DNA of 64,000 bases, taken from Paramagnetospirillum marisnigri (lineage in GTDB: Bacteria; Pseudomonadota; Alphaproteobacteria; Rhodospirillales; Magnetospirillaceae). Position numbers and translations under genes: made by a program. The stretch is from positions 186,001-250,000 of the forward strand of contig NZ_LWQT01000055.1 of assembly GCF_001650715.1 (NCBI RefSeq), given 5' to 3'. Position 1 is the first letter of the stretch, and every line of letters starts with the position of its first letter. Of this stretch, positions 19,449 to 28,253 are shown piece after piece. The notes beneath the pieces are model-generated. The model made no database searches. It saw only the letters and a program-made list of their open reading frames with translations, and was not told the origin of the DNA.

Positions 19449-20696
19449 ATGGCCGCCTTCTCGGTTCGCCACCGCGATACCTGCCGCATCTGCGGCAGCC
19501 GCAATCTGGTGGAGGTGCTGGACCTCACCGACCAGCCGCCGTCCAACAGCTTCATCGCCCCCGAGGCGGTGGCCGCCGAGCAGCGCTTCCCGCTGAAGAT
19601 GCATCTGTGCCGTGACTGCGGCCTGTCCCAGCTGCTGGACATCGTTTCGGCCGAGGATATTTTCGACGACTACGCCTATCTATCCTCGACCTCGCGTGCT
19701 TTGTGCACCCATTACCAGGGACTGGTGGACGCCGCCATCGAGCGGTTCAAACTGCCCGACGGCGCCGTGGTGGGTGATATCGGCTGCAATGACGGCATCA
19801 TGCTGGCGCGCTATCCGGCGGGCCGCTTTTCCCTGGTGGGGATCGAGCCGTCCAGCGCCGGGGCATACGCCAGGAAGGCCGGATTCACCGTGGTGGAGGA
19901 TTTCTTCGGCCGCGATCTGGCGCCCAGGCTGGTGGAGCGCTTCGGCCGGGTGAAACTGGTCACCTCCACCAATGTCTTCGCCCATGTGGACGATATCGAG
20001 AGCTTCGCGGCGGGCGTTCAGGCCTGGCTGGCCGAGGATGGCGTCTGGATCATCGAATTCCCCTATCTGGTGGATATGGTGGAGCGTTGCTATTTCGATA
20101 CGATCTACCACGAGCATCTGTGCTATCTGGCGCTGACCCCGCTGGCCCATCTGTTCGCCAAGGTCTCCTTGCGCGCCTTCCGGGTGGAAAAGACCGAGGT
20201 CGGCGCTTCCGGCCCGGCACTGCGCCTGTTCGTCTGCCGCGCCGACGCGCCCCATGCCGAGGATTCCTCCATTCCCGCCCTGCTGAGGGCGGAAGCCGAT
20301 TGGGGCATCAAGGACCCCGCCCGCTACCATGATTTCGCCAAGCGGGTAGAGGCGGTGAAGGAATCGCTGCTGGCCACCCTGGCCGATCTCAAGGCGAAGG
20401 GCCACCAGGTGGCGGCGTTCTGCGCCCCCGCCAAGGGCAATACCTTGCTGAACTATCTCGGCGTCGGCCCCGACGATATCGTGGCGGTGTCCGAGAACAA
20501 CGACCTCAAGATCGGCAAGCTGACGCCCGGCAGCCATATCCCGGTGATCTCTGACCAGGCCCTGCTGGATGCCAAGATCCCCTATGCCCTGCTGCTGGCC
20601 TGGAACTATGCCGATTTCTTCGTGGCCAATTCCGATTACGTCAAGCAGGGCGGGCGCTTCATCGTGCCGCTGCCGGAACCGGTCGTGCGTCCATGA
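19449..20696 (+). CDS. C-methyltransferase-type SAM-dependent methyltransferase
   Basis: A 415-aa enzyme with the three-part layout of sugar C-methyltransferases: an N-terminal zinc-binding motif (CRIC ... CRDC), a central SAM domain (VVGDIGCNDGIMLARYP), and the C-terminal C-methyltransferase domain (FCAPAKGNTLLNYLG). YHEHLCYLALTPL contains the Tyr-His-Glu-His pattern typical of the active site. Probably methylates a nucleotide-linked deoxysugar. ATG 19449 lies 4 bases after the dehydrogenase stop, and its stop overlaps the next start (ATGA). Confidence 0.88.
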   Translation: MAAFSVRHRDTCRICGSRNLVEVLDLTDQPPSNSFIAPEAVAAEQRFPLKMHLCRDCGLSQLLDIVSAEDIFDDYAYLSSTSRALCTHYQGLVDAAIERFKLPDGAVVGDIGCNDGIMLARYPAGRFSLVGIEPSSAGAYARKAGFTVVEDFFGRDLAPRLVERFGRVKLVTSTNVFAHVDDIESFAAGVQAWLAEDGVWIIEFPYLVDMVERCYFDTIYHEHLCYLALTPLAHLFAKVSLRAFRVEKTEVGASGPALRLFVCRADAPHAEDSSIPALLRAEADWGIKDPARYHDFAKRVEAVKESLLATLADLKAKGHQVAAFCAPAKGNTLLNYLGVGPDDIVAVSENNDLKIGKLTPGSHIPVISDQALLDAKIPYALLLAWNYADFFVANSDYVKQGGRFIVPLPEPVVRP

Positions 20697-21481
20697 GGAT
20701 GGCGGTGGTCGGCGCCGGGGGCTTCCTGGGCGGTTTCCTCGCCCAAAGCCTGCGTGATGCCGGTCACGAGGTGCTGGCGCTCGGGCGCGGCGATCCCCTG
20801 CCCACTGAACCGGTGGATGTACTGGTGGACTGCAACGGCGATGCGCGGCGGTTCTGGGCCAATGCCAACCCCGCCGCCTCCTTCGCCGCCAATGTCGCCT
20901 CGGTGGCGGCGCGGGCCACCGCCGGACTCGCGGATCGTTACGTCTTCATGTCGACCATGGATGTCTATGGCAAGGGCTGCCGGGCGCCAGCCAGCAGCGG
21001 CGAGGACGCGGTGATCGAGCCTTCCGGCCTCGACGTCTACGCCTTTCACAAATTCCTGGCCGAGCAGCTGGTGGCCCGCCATGCCGCCCGATCCCTGATC
21101 CTGCGGCTCGGCACCCTGATCGGGCCGGGGTTGAAGAAGAATCCGGTGTTCGACGCCATCAACGGCAATCCCATCCGCCAGACGCCCGACAGCACCCTGT
21201 CGCTGGTGGATCTCGCCCATGTGGCCAAGGCCCTTGCGATGCTGCTGGAAATGGGAGACGAGGGCGTCTACAACGTCACCGCCGCCGCTCCCATCACCAT
21301 CCGGCGCATGCTCGATGTGGTGGCCGGGGCACATGGCCGACCCAGCCCGGACTTTCATGCCGAGCTGCTGCATACCGATTACGACATTTCCATCGAGAAG
21401 CTGAGCGCCCTGATGACCATGCCCGACAGCGAGACCATGCTGAAGGCCAGTCTGCCCTTCATCACCGCAGGTGCGGCATGA
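20693..21481 (+). CDS. NAD-dependent epimerase/dehydratase family protein
   Basis: A 262-aa short-chain reductase-type protein. It has VVGAGGFLGGFLAQSL at the N-terminus in place of the usual GxxGxxG, MSTMDVYGKG, and YAFHKFLAE as the Tyr-xxx-Lys motif. Shorter than most sugar epimerases. It sits between the methyltransferase and a glycosyltransferase with 4-base overlaps on both sides, so it most likely reduces or epimerises the sugar made here. The substrate is unknown. Confidence 0.8.
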   Translation: MRMAVVGAGGFLGGFLAQSLRDAGHEVLALGRGDPLPTEPVDVLVDCNGDARRFWANANPAASFAANVASVAARATAGLADRYVFMSTMDVYGKGCRAPASSGEDAVIEPSGLDVYAFHKFLAEQLVARHAARSLILRLGTLIGPGLKKNPVFDAINGNPIRQTPDSTLSLVDLAHVAKALAMLLEMGDEGVYNVTAAAPITIRRMLDVVAGAHGRPSPDFHAELLHTDYDISIEKLSALMTMPDSETMLKASLPFITAGAA

Positions 21482-22221
21482 CCGCCGAGCTGGATATCGT
21501 CATCCCGGTCTATAACGAGGGCGCCAATATCCTGGCGGCCATGACGGCGCTGAAGCGCGAGGTCAGGACCCCGTTCCGGGTGCTGATCTGCTACGACATG
21601 GACGAGGACAACACGCTGCCCGCCCTGGCGACCCTGCCGCCCGGCGAGTTGGACATCGCATATATCAAGAATCCCGAGCGCGGCCCCCATGCGGCGGTGC
21701 GCGCCGGACTGGACGCCAGCACCGCGCCGCTGGTGCTGGTCTACATGGCCGACGACGACTACAACGCCGACATCGTCGACAAGATGGTGGCCAAGGCCCA
21801 CGAGGGCTTCCAGGTGGTGGCCGCCAGCCGCTTCGTCCCCGGCGGCTGCATGGTCGGTTGTTCGCCGGTCAAGGAGATCATCACCAAGGTCGGCGCCTTC
21901 AGCCTGTACCACATCGCGGGCGCCAAGGTGCACGACCCCACCAATGCCTTCCGCCTGTTCACCCGCCAGGTGCTGGACAGCGTGGTGATCGAATCCCGCC
22001 TCGGCTTCACCTTCAGCGTGGAACTGCTGGTCAAATCGGTGCGGCTGGGCTGGCCGGTGACCGAAGTGGCGGCCAAATGGTTCGAGCGCGGCGACAAGCC
22101 GTCGCGATTCCAGGTGTTCCGCTGGCTGCCGCGCTATCTCTACTGGCTGTTCTACGCCATGGAGACCCGCTACCTGTTCAAGGGGCCGGGCTCGGTGCCG
22201 CTCAAGACCGCGAGGCGGTAA
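21478..22221 (+). CDS. Family 2 glycosyltransferase
   Basis: A 247-aa GT-A fold glycosyltransferase: LDIVIPVYNEGANI begins it, and MADDDYNADIVDKM supplies the DXD-type metal site. The layout, a soluble catalytic domain with no added membrane helices, resembles dolichol-phosphate mannose synthase-like enzymes. Last gene of the plus-strand glycan run; starts in the stop of the preceding gene (ATGA). It probably transfers the modified sugar to a lipid carrier or growing glycan. Confidence 0.88.
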   Translation: MTAELDIVIPVYNEGANILAAMTALKREVRTPFRVLICYDMDEDNTLPALATLPPGELDIAYIKNPERGPHAAVRAGLDASTAPLVLVYMADDDYNADIVDKMVAKAHEGFQVVAASRFVPGGCMVGCSPVKEIITKVGAFSLYHIAGAKVHDPTNAFRLFTRQVLDSVVIESRLGFTFSVELLVKSVRLGWPVTEVAAKWFERGDKPSRFQVFRWLPRYLYWLFYAMETRYLFKGPGSVPLKTARR

Positions 22222-22231
22222 GCTCCCCGCC

Positions 22232-22335
22232 GTCATCCCGAGCTTTGGCGAGGGATCTCCGCTTGGACTGTCGCTGCCGATTTTGAAAAGCCGGATCAGG
22301 AAGGGATCCCTCCGCTCAAGGGGCGTCGGGATGAC
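22232..22335. repeat. Inverted-repeat intergenic element, GTCATCCCGA ... TCGGGATGAC
   Basis: A perfect 10-base inverted repeat (22232-22241 and 22326-22335) encloses about 84 bases with further short complementary blocks (GAGGGATC / GGATCCCTC). It fills the convergent gap between the glycosyltransferase and the TPR protein. The same outer motif, in a shorter form, occurs at 30193-30234, suggesting a dispersed family. Confidence 0.6.
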
Positions 22336-22338
22336 ACA

Positions 22339-24375
22339 TCATGGCTCGATCATTCCCTCATAGGCCACTTCCAGGCCACGGGCGAAACCCGCCATGTCGA
22401 AGATGGGCGATGATTCCCGTGCCCGCGCCAGCCTTTGGCGCAAATCCGCCAGCTTGGCCGGATCGCGGGCCAGCTCCAGCGCCTTGGCCTCATAGGCCGC
22501 CAGGCTGGAGGTGACCAGCTCGGGCAGGCCCAAACCCTCCAGCAACCGTCCCGCCACCCGGCCGGGAAAGGTCGCCCCGGCGCAGGACAGTACCGGCAGA
22601 CCCATCCACAGGGCATCGGCGGCCGAGCCATGGGCGTTGTAGGGCAGCACGTCGAGATACAGATCGGCGAGGCGATGCAGCGCCAGATAGTCCTCGACCC
22701 CCACCCGGGGGGCGAAGACCAGCCGGTCGGGATCGACCCCGCGCGCGCCAGCCTCGCGGCGCAGATTAGCGATGGCGGCGGGCACCCCGGCCAGCAGCCA
22801 TAGCACCGAGCCCGGCACGGCGGCCAGCAGCCGCATCCAGACATCGAAGACCGCAGGCGTGATCTTGAAGGCGTTGTGGAAGGCGCAGAACACCAGCCCC
22901 GATTCGGGCAGGCCGCACTCGGCCCGCCCCGCCCGCCTGGCCGCCACGCTCCGGCGGGTATCGAACGGCAGATAACTATGGGGCAGATGCCAGATGCGCT
23001 CGTCGAACCAGGGCTGTTCCGCCAGGGGGGCGATGGCGGCATCGGCCAGGAGATGGTCCATGAACCCGGCCCCCATGGTCCCGGCATAACCCAGCCAGTT
23101 GACCTGCACCGGCGCCGGGCGGGCGGCCAGGATGGCGGTGCGGGCACCGGTGGTATAGCCGGTCAGGTCCACCAGGATGTCGACGGCATCGGCATGGATG
23201 CGCGCCGCCGCCTCGGCGTCGTCGAGACCTCGGATATCGACGAAGGCATCCACCGCCGCCGCCAGCCGCTGCCGGCTCGGACTGCCATCATCGGGGCCGA
23301 AGGAATAGGCGCTGACGCGAAAACGGCTCCGCTCATGGCGTTCCAGCAATTCTCCCATCAGATAACCCACCGGATGGGCCCGCAGATCGCCCGATAGATA
23401 GGCCAGATGAACCGGCCCATCGGACCGGGGCCGGGCGGGCAGCGACAGCCCCGATGGTGGTTTGATCCCGGCGGCCCACCGCCGCGCCGCCGTCTGATGA
23501 TCCGCCTGAGTGGCGGTGGGGGAATGCAGCAGGATGAAGGGCGGAATCCTGAGATTTCCCGCCCGTGCCAGCTCCACCAGCCGGATATCGTCGGATTCGA
23601 AACGATCCCACAGGCATAGCTTGCGGCGCAGATGCACCAGATGGGGCAAGGGGTCCTCGAAGCCCGGATCGAGGCTGAGGGCGGTGAGATGGGCCGAAGC
23701 CGCCTGTTCGATCTCGCCCGCCTCTTCCAGGGCCAGGCCCAGATTGGCATGGGCGCGGGCATGGCGGGGATTGGCGGCCACCGCCCGGCGCAGCGTCTCG
23801 ATCGCCTCGGCGATACGCTCGCGTTTCAACAGGATCAGACCCAGATTGGACAGGGCCTCGGCATGGTCGGGCCGCAGCACCACGGCGCGGCGCAGCACCG
23901 CCAGGGCCTCGTCCATGCGATCCAGCTCACGCAGCGCCAGACCCAGATTGGACAGGGCGTCCACGTAATCGGGACGCAGCGCGATGGCTGCCTGGTAGGA
24001 CGCCACCGCCTCGTCCAGCCGCCCCAGCTCGTGCAGCACGCTGCCCCGGTTGAAACGGGGTTCGGGGAAGTCGGGCTTCAAGGCCAGGGCCCGGTCGTAA
24101 TGGGATAGCGCCCGCTCGGGCTGTCCCAGATCCTTCAGGGCATTGCCCAGATTGTTGTGGGCCTCGGGGAAATCGGGGCGCAGCTCCACCGCCCGGCCCA
24201 TGCGTTCGGCGGCCAGCGGCTTGCGCCCGGTCTGATAGGCCACCACCCCGGCCAGGTGCCAGGCCATGGCATGGCCGGGCTCGGTATCCAGGAGGGCGAG
24301 GTAAAGCCGCTCGGCCTCGTCCAGCCGCCCGGCCCGATGCAGGGCAAGCACCTCGTCGATGGCGGGAAGCGGCAC
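22339..24375 (-). CDS. TPR / SPINDLY-type O-GlcNAc transferase-like protein (GT41)
   Basis: A 678-aa protein. Residues 1-240 are six or seven tetratricopeptide repeats (AWHLAGVVAYQTGR, AHNNLGNALKDLGQPERAL, ALSNLGLALRELDRM and so on). Residues about 310-678 are the bacterial GT41 domain: HLAYLSGDLRAHPVGYL, VDILVDLTGYT, RPAPVQVNWLGYAGTMG, DVLPYNAHGSAADALWMGLPVL. Such proteins transfer a sugar to Ser/Thr of target proteins. In flagellated relatives some modify flagellin or secreted proteins, but the target here is unknown. The start is GTG 24375 with AGGAGG 6 bases upstream. It closes the glycan region and has a paralogue at 54757. Confidence 0.9.
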   Translation of the reverse strand: MPLPAIDEVLALHRAGRLDEAERLYLALLDTEPGHAMAWHLAGVVAYQTGRKPLAAERMGRAVELRPDFPEAHNNLGNALKDLGQPERALSHYDRALALKPDFPEPRFNRGSVLHELGRLDEAVASYQAAIALRPDYVDALSNLGLALRELDRMDEALAVLRRAVVLRPDHAEALSNLGLILLKRERIAEAIETLRRAVAANPRHARAHANLGLALEEAGEIEQAASAHLTALSLDPGFEDPLPHLVHLRRKLCLWDRFESDDIRLVELARAGNLRIPPFILLHSPTATQADHQTAARRWAAGIKPPSGLSLPARPRSDGPVHLAYLSGDLRAHPVGYLMGELLERHERSRFRVSAYSFGPDDGSPSRQRLAAAVDAFVDIRGLDDAEAAARIHADAVDILVDLTGYTTGARTAILAARPAPVQVNWLGYAGTMGAGFMDHLLADAAIAPLAEQPWFDERIWHLPHSYLPFDTRRSVAARRAGRAECGLPESGLVFCAFHNAFKITPAVFDVWMRLLAAVPGSVLWLLAGVPAAIANLRREAGARGVDPDRLVFAPRVGVEDYLALHRLADLYLDVLPYNAHGSAADALWMGLPVLSCAGATFPGRVAGRLLEGLGLPELVTSSLAAYEAKALELARDPAKLADLRQRLARARESSPIFDMAGFARGLEVAYEGMIEP

Positions 24376-24577
24376 CGTGACCCTCCTGGTTCGGGCGTGA
24401 ACTCATCGCCAGGGTAGCCGTCCGCCGTCGACCGGGCAATCCCGGCAGATTTTGCCCCTCACCCCCGCCCCCACGGCCGAACTTGCCGGGCGGAGAAATA
24501 TTTTCATCAATGAAATCAATGCCATGAAACTGGCATCAGGGTTGCAGTACTCCTGATGTCGTTTTCCGAGGTGAGTC

Positions 24578-25633
24578 ATGTCCGTCTCAGCCGCATCATC
24601 ATCGCCCGAGCCCTTCGGTTGGGAAGGATCGCTGGTTCCGCGTCTGGCCACCGAGAATGCCGCCACCGCGCCCGGCGCCAATGACCCCGAGCGGCTACAC
24701 ATGTTCGCCGAGGGCGATGATGAGCCCTCGTTCTGGGATTTTCTCGACGTCATCAATCCGCTGCAACACATCCCCCTGGTCAACGATCTCTATCGCGAAG
24801 CCACCGGCGACAAGATCGGCGTCGGTGCCCGCCTGGCGGGTGGTGCCTTGTTCGGCGGCCCCATCGGCCTGATCGGCTCGGCGCTCAATGCCGTGCTGGA
24901 GGAGGCCACCGGCCACGACGCGGGCGGACACCTGATCGCCCTGTTCAAGGATGACAGCCCCACCAAGGATGCGCCCACCACCGCCATCGCCGCCGCCCCG
25001 ACCGACGCCAAGACCAAGCCCGAAGCGCCGCAGCAACTGGCCCAGGCCACCGAGACAACCAAGCCCGGCGTGACCGCCAAGACCGTCACGCCAGAAGCCG
25101 CGCCGGAAGCCCTGGCCGCCGCCGCCAAGCCACTGCTGCTGCCCGATATGCCGGTGGATACGTCCAAGGCCGCCGCCGCGACTCCCGCCGCCCTCGCCGC
25201 CCAGCAGCCGCCGGTCCCCCAGGCCGCCCCCGTCGCCCCGGTGACCAAGACCGCCGCCAATGACGGCGCCATTCGCGCGGTGGACTCGGCCGAGGGCAAG
25301 CCCATGCCGCTGCTGGCCGGTCGCCAGCCCCGGCTGATGCCGGTTCCAGGCCGCACCACTCCCATGGCCACCCAGTCGCCGCCCGCCGTGGGAACCAGCA
25401 TTTCCAACAGCGGCATGCGCTCCAACACCCCGGTGACCGGCGCCCGGCCCAACCGACCGGTGATCACCCCCGCCATGGCCCAGGAAATGGCCGCCAATCA
25501 GAGCGCCGCCAATGCCGCCGGAGCCGCCTCGGGTGACTGGTTCAGCTCGGCCATGATGCAAGGCCTGTCCAAATACGAGCGCAACAGCAAGTTGGGCGCG
25601 GGGTCCACCGGTTCCGTTACCGAGGCGCAATGA
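24578..25633 (+). CDS. Hypothetical Ala/Pro-rich protein with a conserved FWDFLDVINPLQHIP segment
   Basis: 351 aa, function unknown. Residues about 45-125 form a compact conserved-looking block: FWDFLDVINPLQHIPLVNDLYREATGD, then GARLAGGALFGGPIGLIGSALN, which is glycine-rich and may associate with membranes. The rest is Ala/Pro/Thr-rich low-complexity sequence, probably disordered, ending near a helical KYERNSK. I recall similar proteins in other Rhodospirillales without assigned role. Start ATG 24578 has GAGGTGAG upstream. Its stop overlaps the thiE-like start (ATGA). Confidence 0.75.
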   Translation: MSVSAASSSPEPFGWEGSLVPRLATENAATAPGANDPERLHMFAEGDDEPSFWDFLDVINPLQHIPLVNDLYREATGDKIGVGARLAGGALFGGPIGLIGSALNAVLEEATGHDAGGHLIALFKDDSPTKDAPTTAIAAAPTDAKTKPEAPQQLAQATETTKPGVTAKTVTPEAAPEALAAAAKPLLLPDMPVDTSKAAAATPAALAAQQPPVPQAAPVAPVTKTAANDGAIRAVDSAEGKPMPLLAGRQPRLMPVPGRTTPMATQSPPAVGTSISNSGMRSNTPVTGARPNRPVITPAMAQEMAANQSAANAAGAASGDWFSSAMMQGLSKYERNSKLGAGSTGSVTEAQ

Positions 25634-26226
25634 TCCCCCGTCCCCTGGGCCGCGCCCTGGCCCAATGCTGGCCGGGGCCATCCCTGATCCTGGTCACCGA
25701 TCCTTCGCGCCTGCCCGATCCCCTGGCGGCCATGCGCCGTCTGGCGCCTGGCGACGGCGTGTTGCTACGCCACTACGACGCCCCCGATCGCGCCCGGCTG
25801 GCGGTGGCGGTGGCGAGACTCGCCCGCCGCCTGCGGCTGGTGCTGCTGGTGGCGGGGGATTGGCGGCTGGCGGCCCGGCTCAAGGCCCGGGGCCTGCATC
25901 TGCCGGAAGGATTGGCCCGTCATGGCGTACTGTCACCCGCCCTGGGATGGCGGCGCAGATCAGGCGGCCTGCTGAGCGTGGCCTGTCATTCCCCGGCGGC
26001 GCTGGGCCGGGCGAAACGGCTGAAGGCGGATGCCGCCCTGCTGTCGCCCGCCTTTCCCACAAGCAGCCATGTGGGAGCGGTTGTCATCGGTTCGGTTCGG
26101 TTTGGAGTGTGGGCGCGCCGCGCCGGACTGCCGGTCATCGCCCTTGGCGGGATCGACCGCCGCACCGCCCGGCGTCTGCCGCCCACTGCCGCCTGCGGCT
26201 TCGCCGCCATCGGAGCGCTGGCATGA
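25630..26226 (+). CDS. Thiamine phosphate synthase-like (ThiE/TenI family) protein
   Basis: A 198-aa protein with a ThiE/TenI-like pattern: LILVTDPSRLPDP at the start, GLHLPE, and a C-terminal PVIALGGIDRRTARRL which is the family's phosphate-binding signature. The middle is diverged: the expected VSxHS becomes VACHSPAAL, and LLSPAFPTSSH replaces the usual GPxFxTxTK. It may be a divergent ThiE or TenI and not the main thiamine phosphate synthase. Coupled to the upstream hypothetical gene. Confidence 0.7.
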   Translation: MIPRPLGRALAQCWPGPSLILVTDPSRLPDPLAAMRRLAPGDGVLLRHYDAPDRARLAVAVARLARRLRLVLLVAGDWRLAARLKARGLHLPEGLARHGVLSPALGWRRRSGGLLSVACHSPAALGRAKRLKADAALLSPAFPTSSHVGAVVIGSVRFGVWARRAGLPVIALGGIDRRTARRLPPTAACGFAAIGALA

Positions 26227-26235
26227 CGACCGACC

Positions 26236-26376
26236 TAGTGCCTGTCAGAGTTTGGTGGAAGCATTAGCTACACTACCCGTCATGGCCGGGCTCGACCCGG
26301 CCATCCATGGACCCCCGGATCAAGTCCGGGGGTGACGAAAAGGAATATAGATTCCACCAAACTCTGACACAGCCTA
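26236..26376. mobile_element. MITE-like element with 18-bp perfect terminal inverted repeats
   Basis: TGTCAGAGTTTGGTGGAA at 26243-26260 is matched exactly by its reverse complement at 26352-26369. The same CTAG motif flanks both ends (26235-26238 and 26374-26377). The interior has no gene but holds two smaller palindromes (GGCCGGG/CCCGGCC and CCCCCGGA/TCCGGGGG). Size about 140 bases. This is the structure of a non-autonomous transposable element. The right-hand CTAG supplies the stop codon of ribA (TAG on the minus strand, 26374-26376). Confidence 0.65.
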
Positions 26377-27528
26377 GAACAGGTGGCCGCCGCGGGTGGC
26401 CTTGGTCCTGAGATAGCCCTGATTGTGGTCGTTGGACGGAAAGACGTGGGGCACCCGTTCGGTGACCTCGACACCGTGACGGGCCAGGGACTCCACCTTG
26501 CCGGGATTGTTGGTCAGCAGCCGCACCCGCCCGATTCCCAGCAGCCGCAGCATCTGGGCGGCGGGCAGATAGATGCGTTCGTCGTCGTCGAATCCCAGTT
26601 GCAGATTGGCGTCCAGGGTATCGAAGCCCGCATCCTGCAGCTGATAGGCCCGCAGCTTGTTGACCAGCCCGATGCCGCGCCCTTCCTGGGCGAGATAGAG
26701 CAGCACGCCGCTGCCCGCTTGGGCGATCTCGGCGATGGCGCCGCGCAGCTGGTCGCCGCAATCGCAGCGCAAGGAGCCCAGCAGGTCGCCGGTGAAGCAT
26801 TCCGAATGCAGCCGAGCCAGCACCGGCTGGTCGGGATCGGGCTCGCCGATGACGATGGCCAGATGCTCGATGCCGCCATCGGAGGGACGGAAGGCGACGA
26901 TGCGGGCGTTCTCGGCGCCTTCCAGCGGCACCCGGGCCTGGCTGACCTGCACCAGGCTGCGGGCCGCCGTGGTCTGATAGGCGGCGATGTCGTCGGCTTC
27001 CACCTGCACCACGTCGAAGGGCGCATGGCCGCCCAACTCGGCCAGCACCGCCGCGGGCAACAGCCGCGACAGCTTGGCCAGGGCGACACAGGCGGGTTCG
27101 GCCCCGCTCGCCTTGACGACGTCGAGGCGGGACAGATCGAGCGGGCTGTTGCTTTCGGCGCAGGGATCGGTCAGCGCCGCGATGGTTGCGGCATCGAAAC
27201 CACTCTGGGAAGACAGGCGGAATACCCCGTCCTCGGTCTCGGTCAGGCCCAGCACCCCGGCACGCCGCCCCGTGACTGCCAGCACCGGCGGAACACCGGC
27301 ATCGGCTTGCAGCCGGGCCAGGCTTTCATCGCCCACCGCCTCGGCCGCCAGCATCAGAACCCTGAGGCCGGGGGCGCGCACCAGCACGGCGGCGCCGCGC
27401 CGCAGTTCGGCGATGGCGCGGTCGACCGCCACCAGCGGCTTGGGGGCCGGGCTTTCCGGGCGGGGATCGAGGTCGAGCTGCCGGGTCAAGGGCGGATCTT
27501 CGGTCGAGAAAAACAAGGCGCGCACCAT
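26374..27528 (-). CDS. ribA: GTP cyclohydrolase II with degenerate RibB-like N-terminal domain
   Basis: First step of riboflavin synthesis: GTP to diaminohydroxy-phosphoribosylaminopyrimidine. 384 aa. The C-terminal cyclohydrolase has zinc ligands Cys244, Cys255 and Cys257 in HSECFTGDLLGSLRCDC and the GRGIGLVNKLRAY loop with the catalytic Arg. The N-terminal 190 residues are RibB-like in size, but the acidic active-site motif of dihydroxybutanone phosphate synthase is missing, so this half is probably structural. The product ends TKATRGGHLF, directly against the MITE-like element. Confidence 0.92.
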   Translation of the reverse strand: MVRALFFSTEDPPLTRQLDLDPRPESPAPKPLVAVDRAIAELRRGAAVLVRAPGLRVLMLAAEAVGDESLARLQADAGVPPVLAVTGRRAGVLGLTETEDGVFRLSSQSGFDAATIAALTDPCAESNSPLDLSRLDVVKASGAEPACVALAKLSRLLPAAVLAELGGHAPFDVVQVEADDIAAYQTTAARSLVQVSQARVPLEGAENARIVAFRPSDGGIEHLAIVIGEPDPDQPVLARLHSECFTGDLLGSLRCDCGDQLRGAIAEIAQAGSGVLLYLAQEGRGIGLVNKLRAYQLQDAGFDTLDANLQLGFDDDERIYLPAAQMLRLLGIGRVRLLTNNPGKVESLARHGVEVTERVPHVFPSNDHNQGYLRTKATRGGHLF

Positions 27529-27614
27529 ACAGGCTTTCCCTCGGAGGCAAAAGAGGAAGCGGGCAAACGCCTTCGCTTTGCCGCGAAGGGGTGTTCCACT
27601 ATGATCCGCCTACC

Positions 27615-28253
27615 ATGAACGGCCCGCCCTCCATCCTGCTGATCATCGCCGATGCCATGCTGCGGCAAAGCATCGCCGAGCATCTGGCTGATTCCCTGGG
27701 CGCCGCCGTCGCCCAGCTGGCGGAGGACGAGGCCCCGGCCCAGGCGGCCCGCTCCCATCATCTGATCATCCTGGACGCCGAGGCCAATGGCGCGCTTCTG
27801 TGCGGCAGCCTGCGCGACGACGGAATCACGGCACCGCTTCTGCTGCTGGGTGGCGATCACGAGGCCGCCGACGAGGTCATGGCCAAGCCGCTGCGCCTGG
27901 GCACCCTGGCGGCCAAGGCCTCGGAACTGCTGGCCCGCCGCGCCGCCGGTCTGGAGCCGATCCGCATCGGCCCCTGGCGATTGGAGCCGCAGCGCCGCCT
28001 GATGCTGCGCGATGACGGCCGCATGGCACGCCTGACCGACAAGGAGGCCGCCATCCTGGCCCGGCTGGCGCAAGCCGGGGGCGTGGTGGTGGCCCGCGAC
28101 GTGCTGCTGGCGGAAATCTGGGGTTATGGCGATGGTATCGACACCCATACCCTGGAAACCCACATCTACCGGCTGCGGCGCAAGATCGACCCCGGCGGCG
28201 AGCTGCTCCAGGGCGAGGGTGGCGGCTATCGCCTGGCCAGTCCCGCCCTATAG
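27615..28253 (+). CDS. OmpR-family response regulator with a partly degenerate receiver
   Basis: 212 aa. The N-terminal half resembles a receiver: LIILDAEANG keeps a phospho-acceptor-like Asp and MAKPLRL keeps the Lys-Pro, but the acidic pair is reduced to a single Asp in LLIIADAM and the switch Thr is absent. The C-terminal winged helix is normal (LTDKEAAILARLAQAGGVVVARDVLLAEIWG, THTLETHIYRLRRKI, GYRL). Phosphorylation is therefore doubtful. Start ATG 27615 is preferred over a GTG at 27591. It overlaps xthA convergently by 6 bases. Confidence 0.8.
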   Translation: MNGPPSILLIIADAMLRQSIAEHLADSLGAAVAQLAEDEAPAQAARSHHLIILDAEANGALLCGSLRDDGITAPLLLLGGDHEAADEVMAKPLRLGTLAAKASELLARRAAGLEPIRIGPWRLEPQRRLMLRDDGRMARLTDKEAAILARLAQAGGVVVARDVLLAEIWGYGDGIDTHTLETHIYRLRRKIDPGGELLQGEGGGYRLASPAL

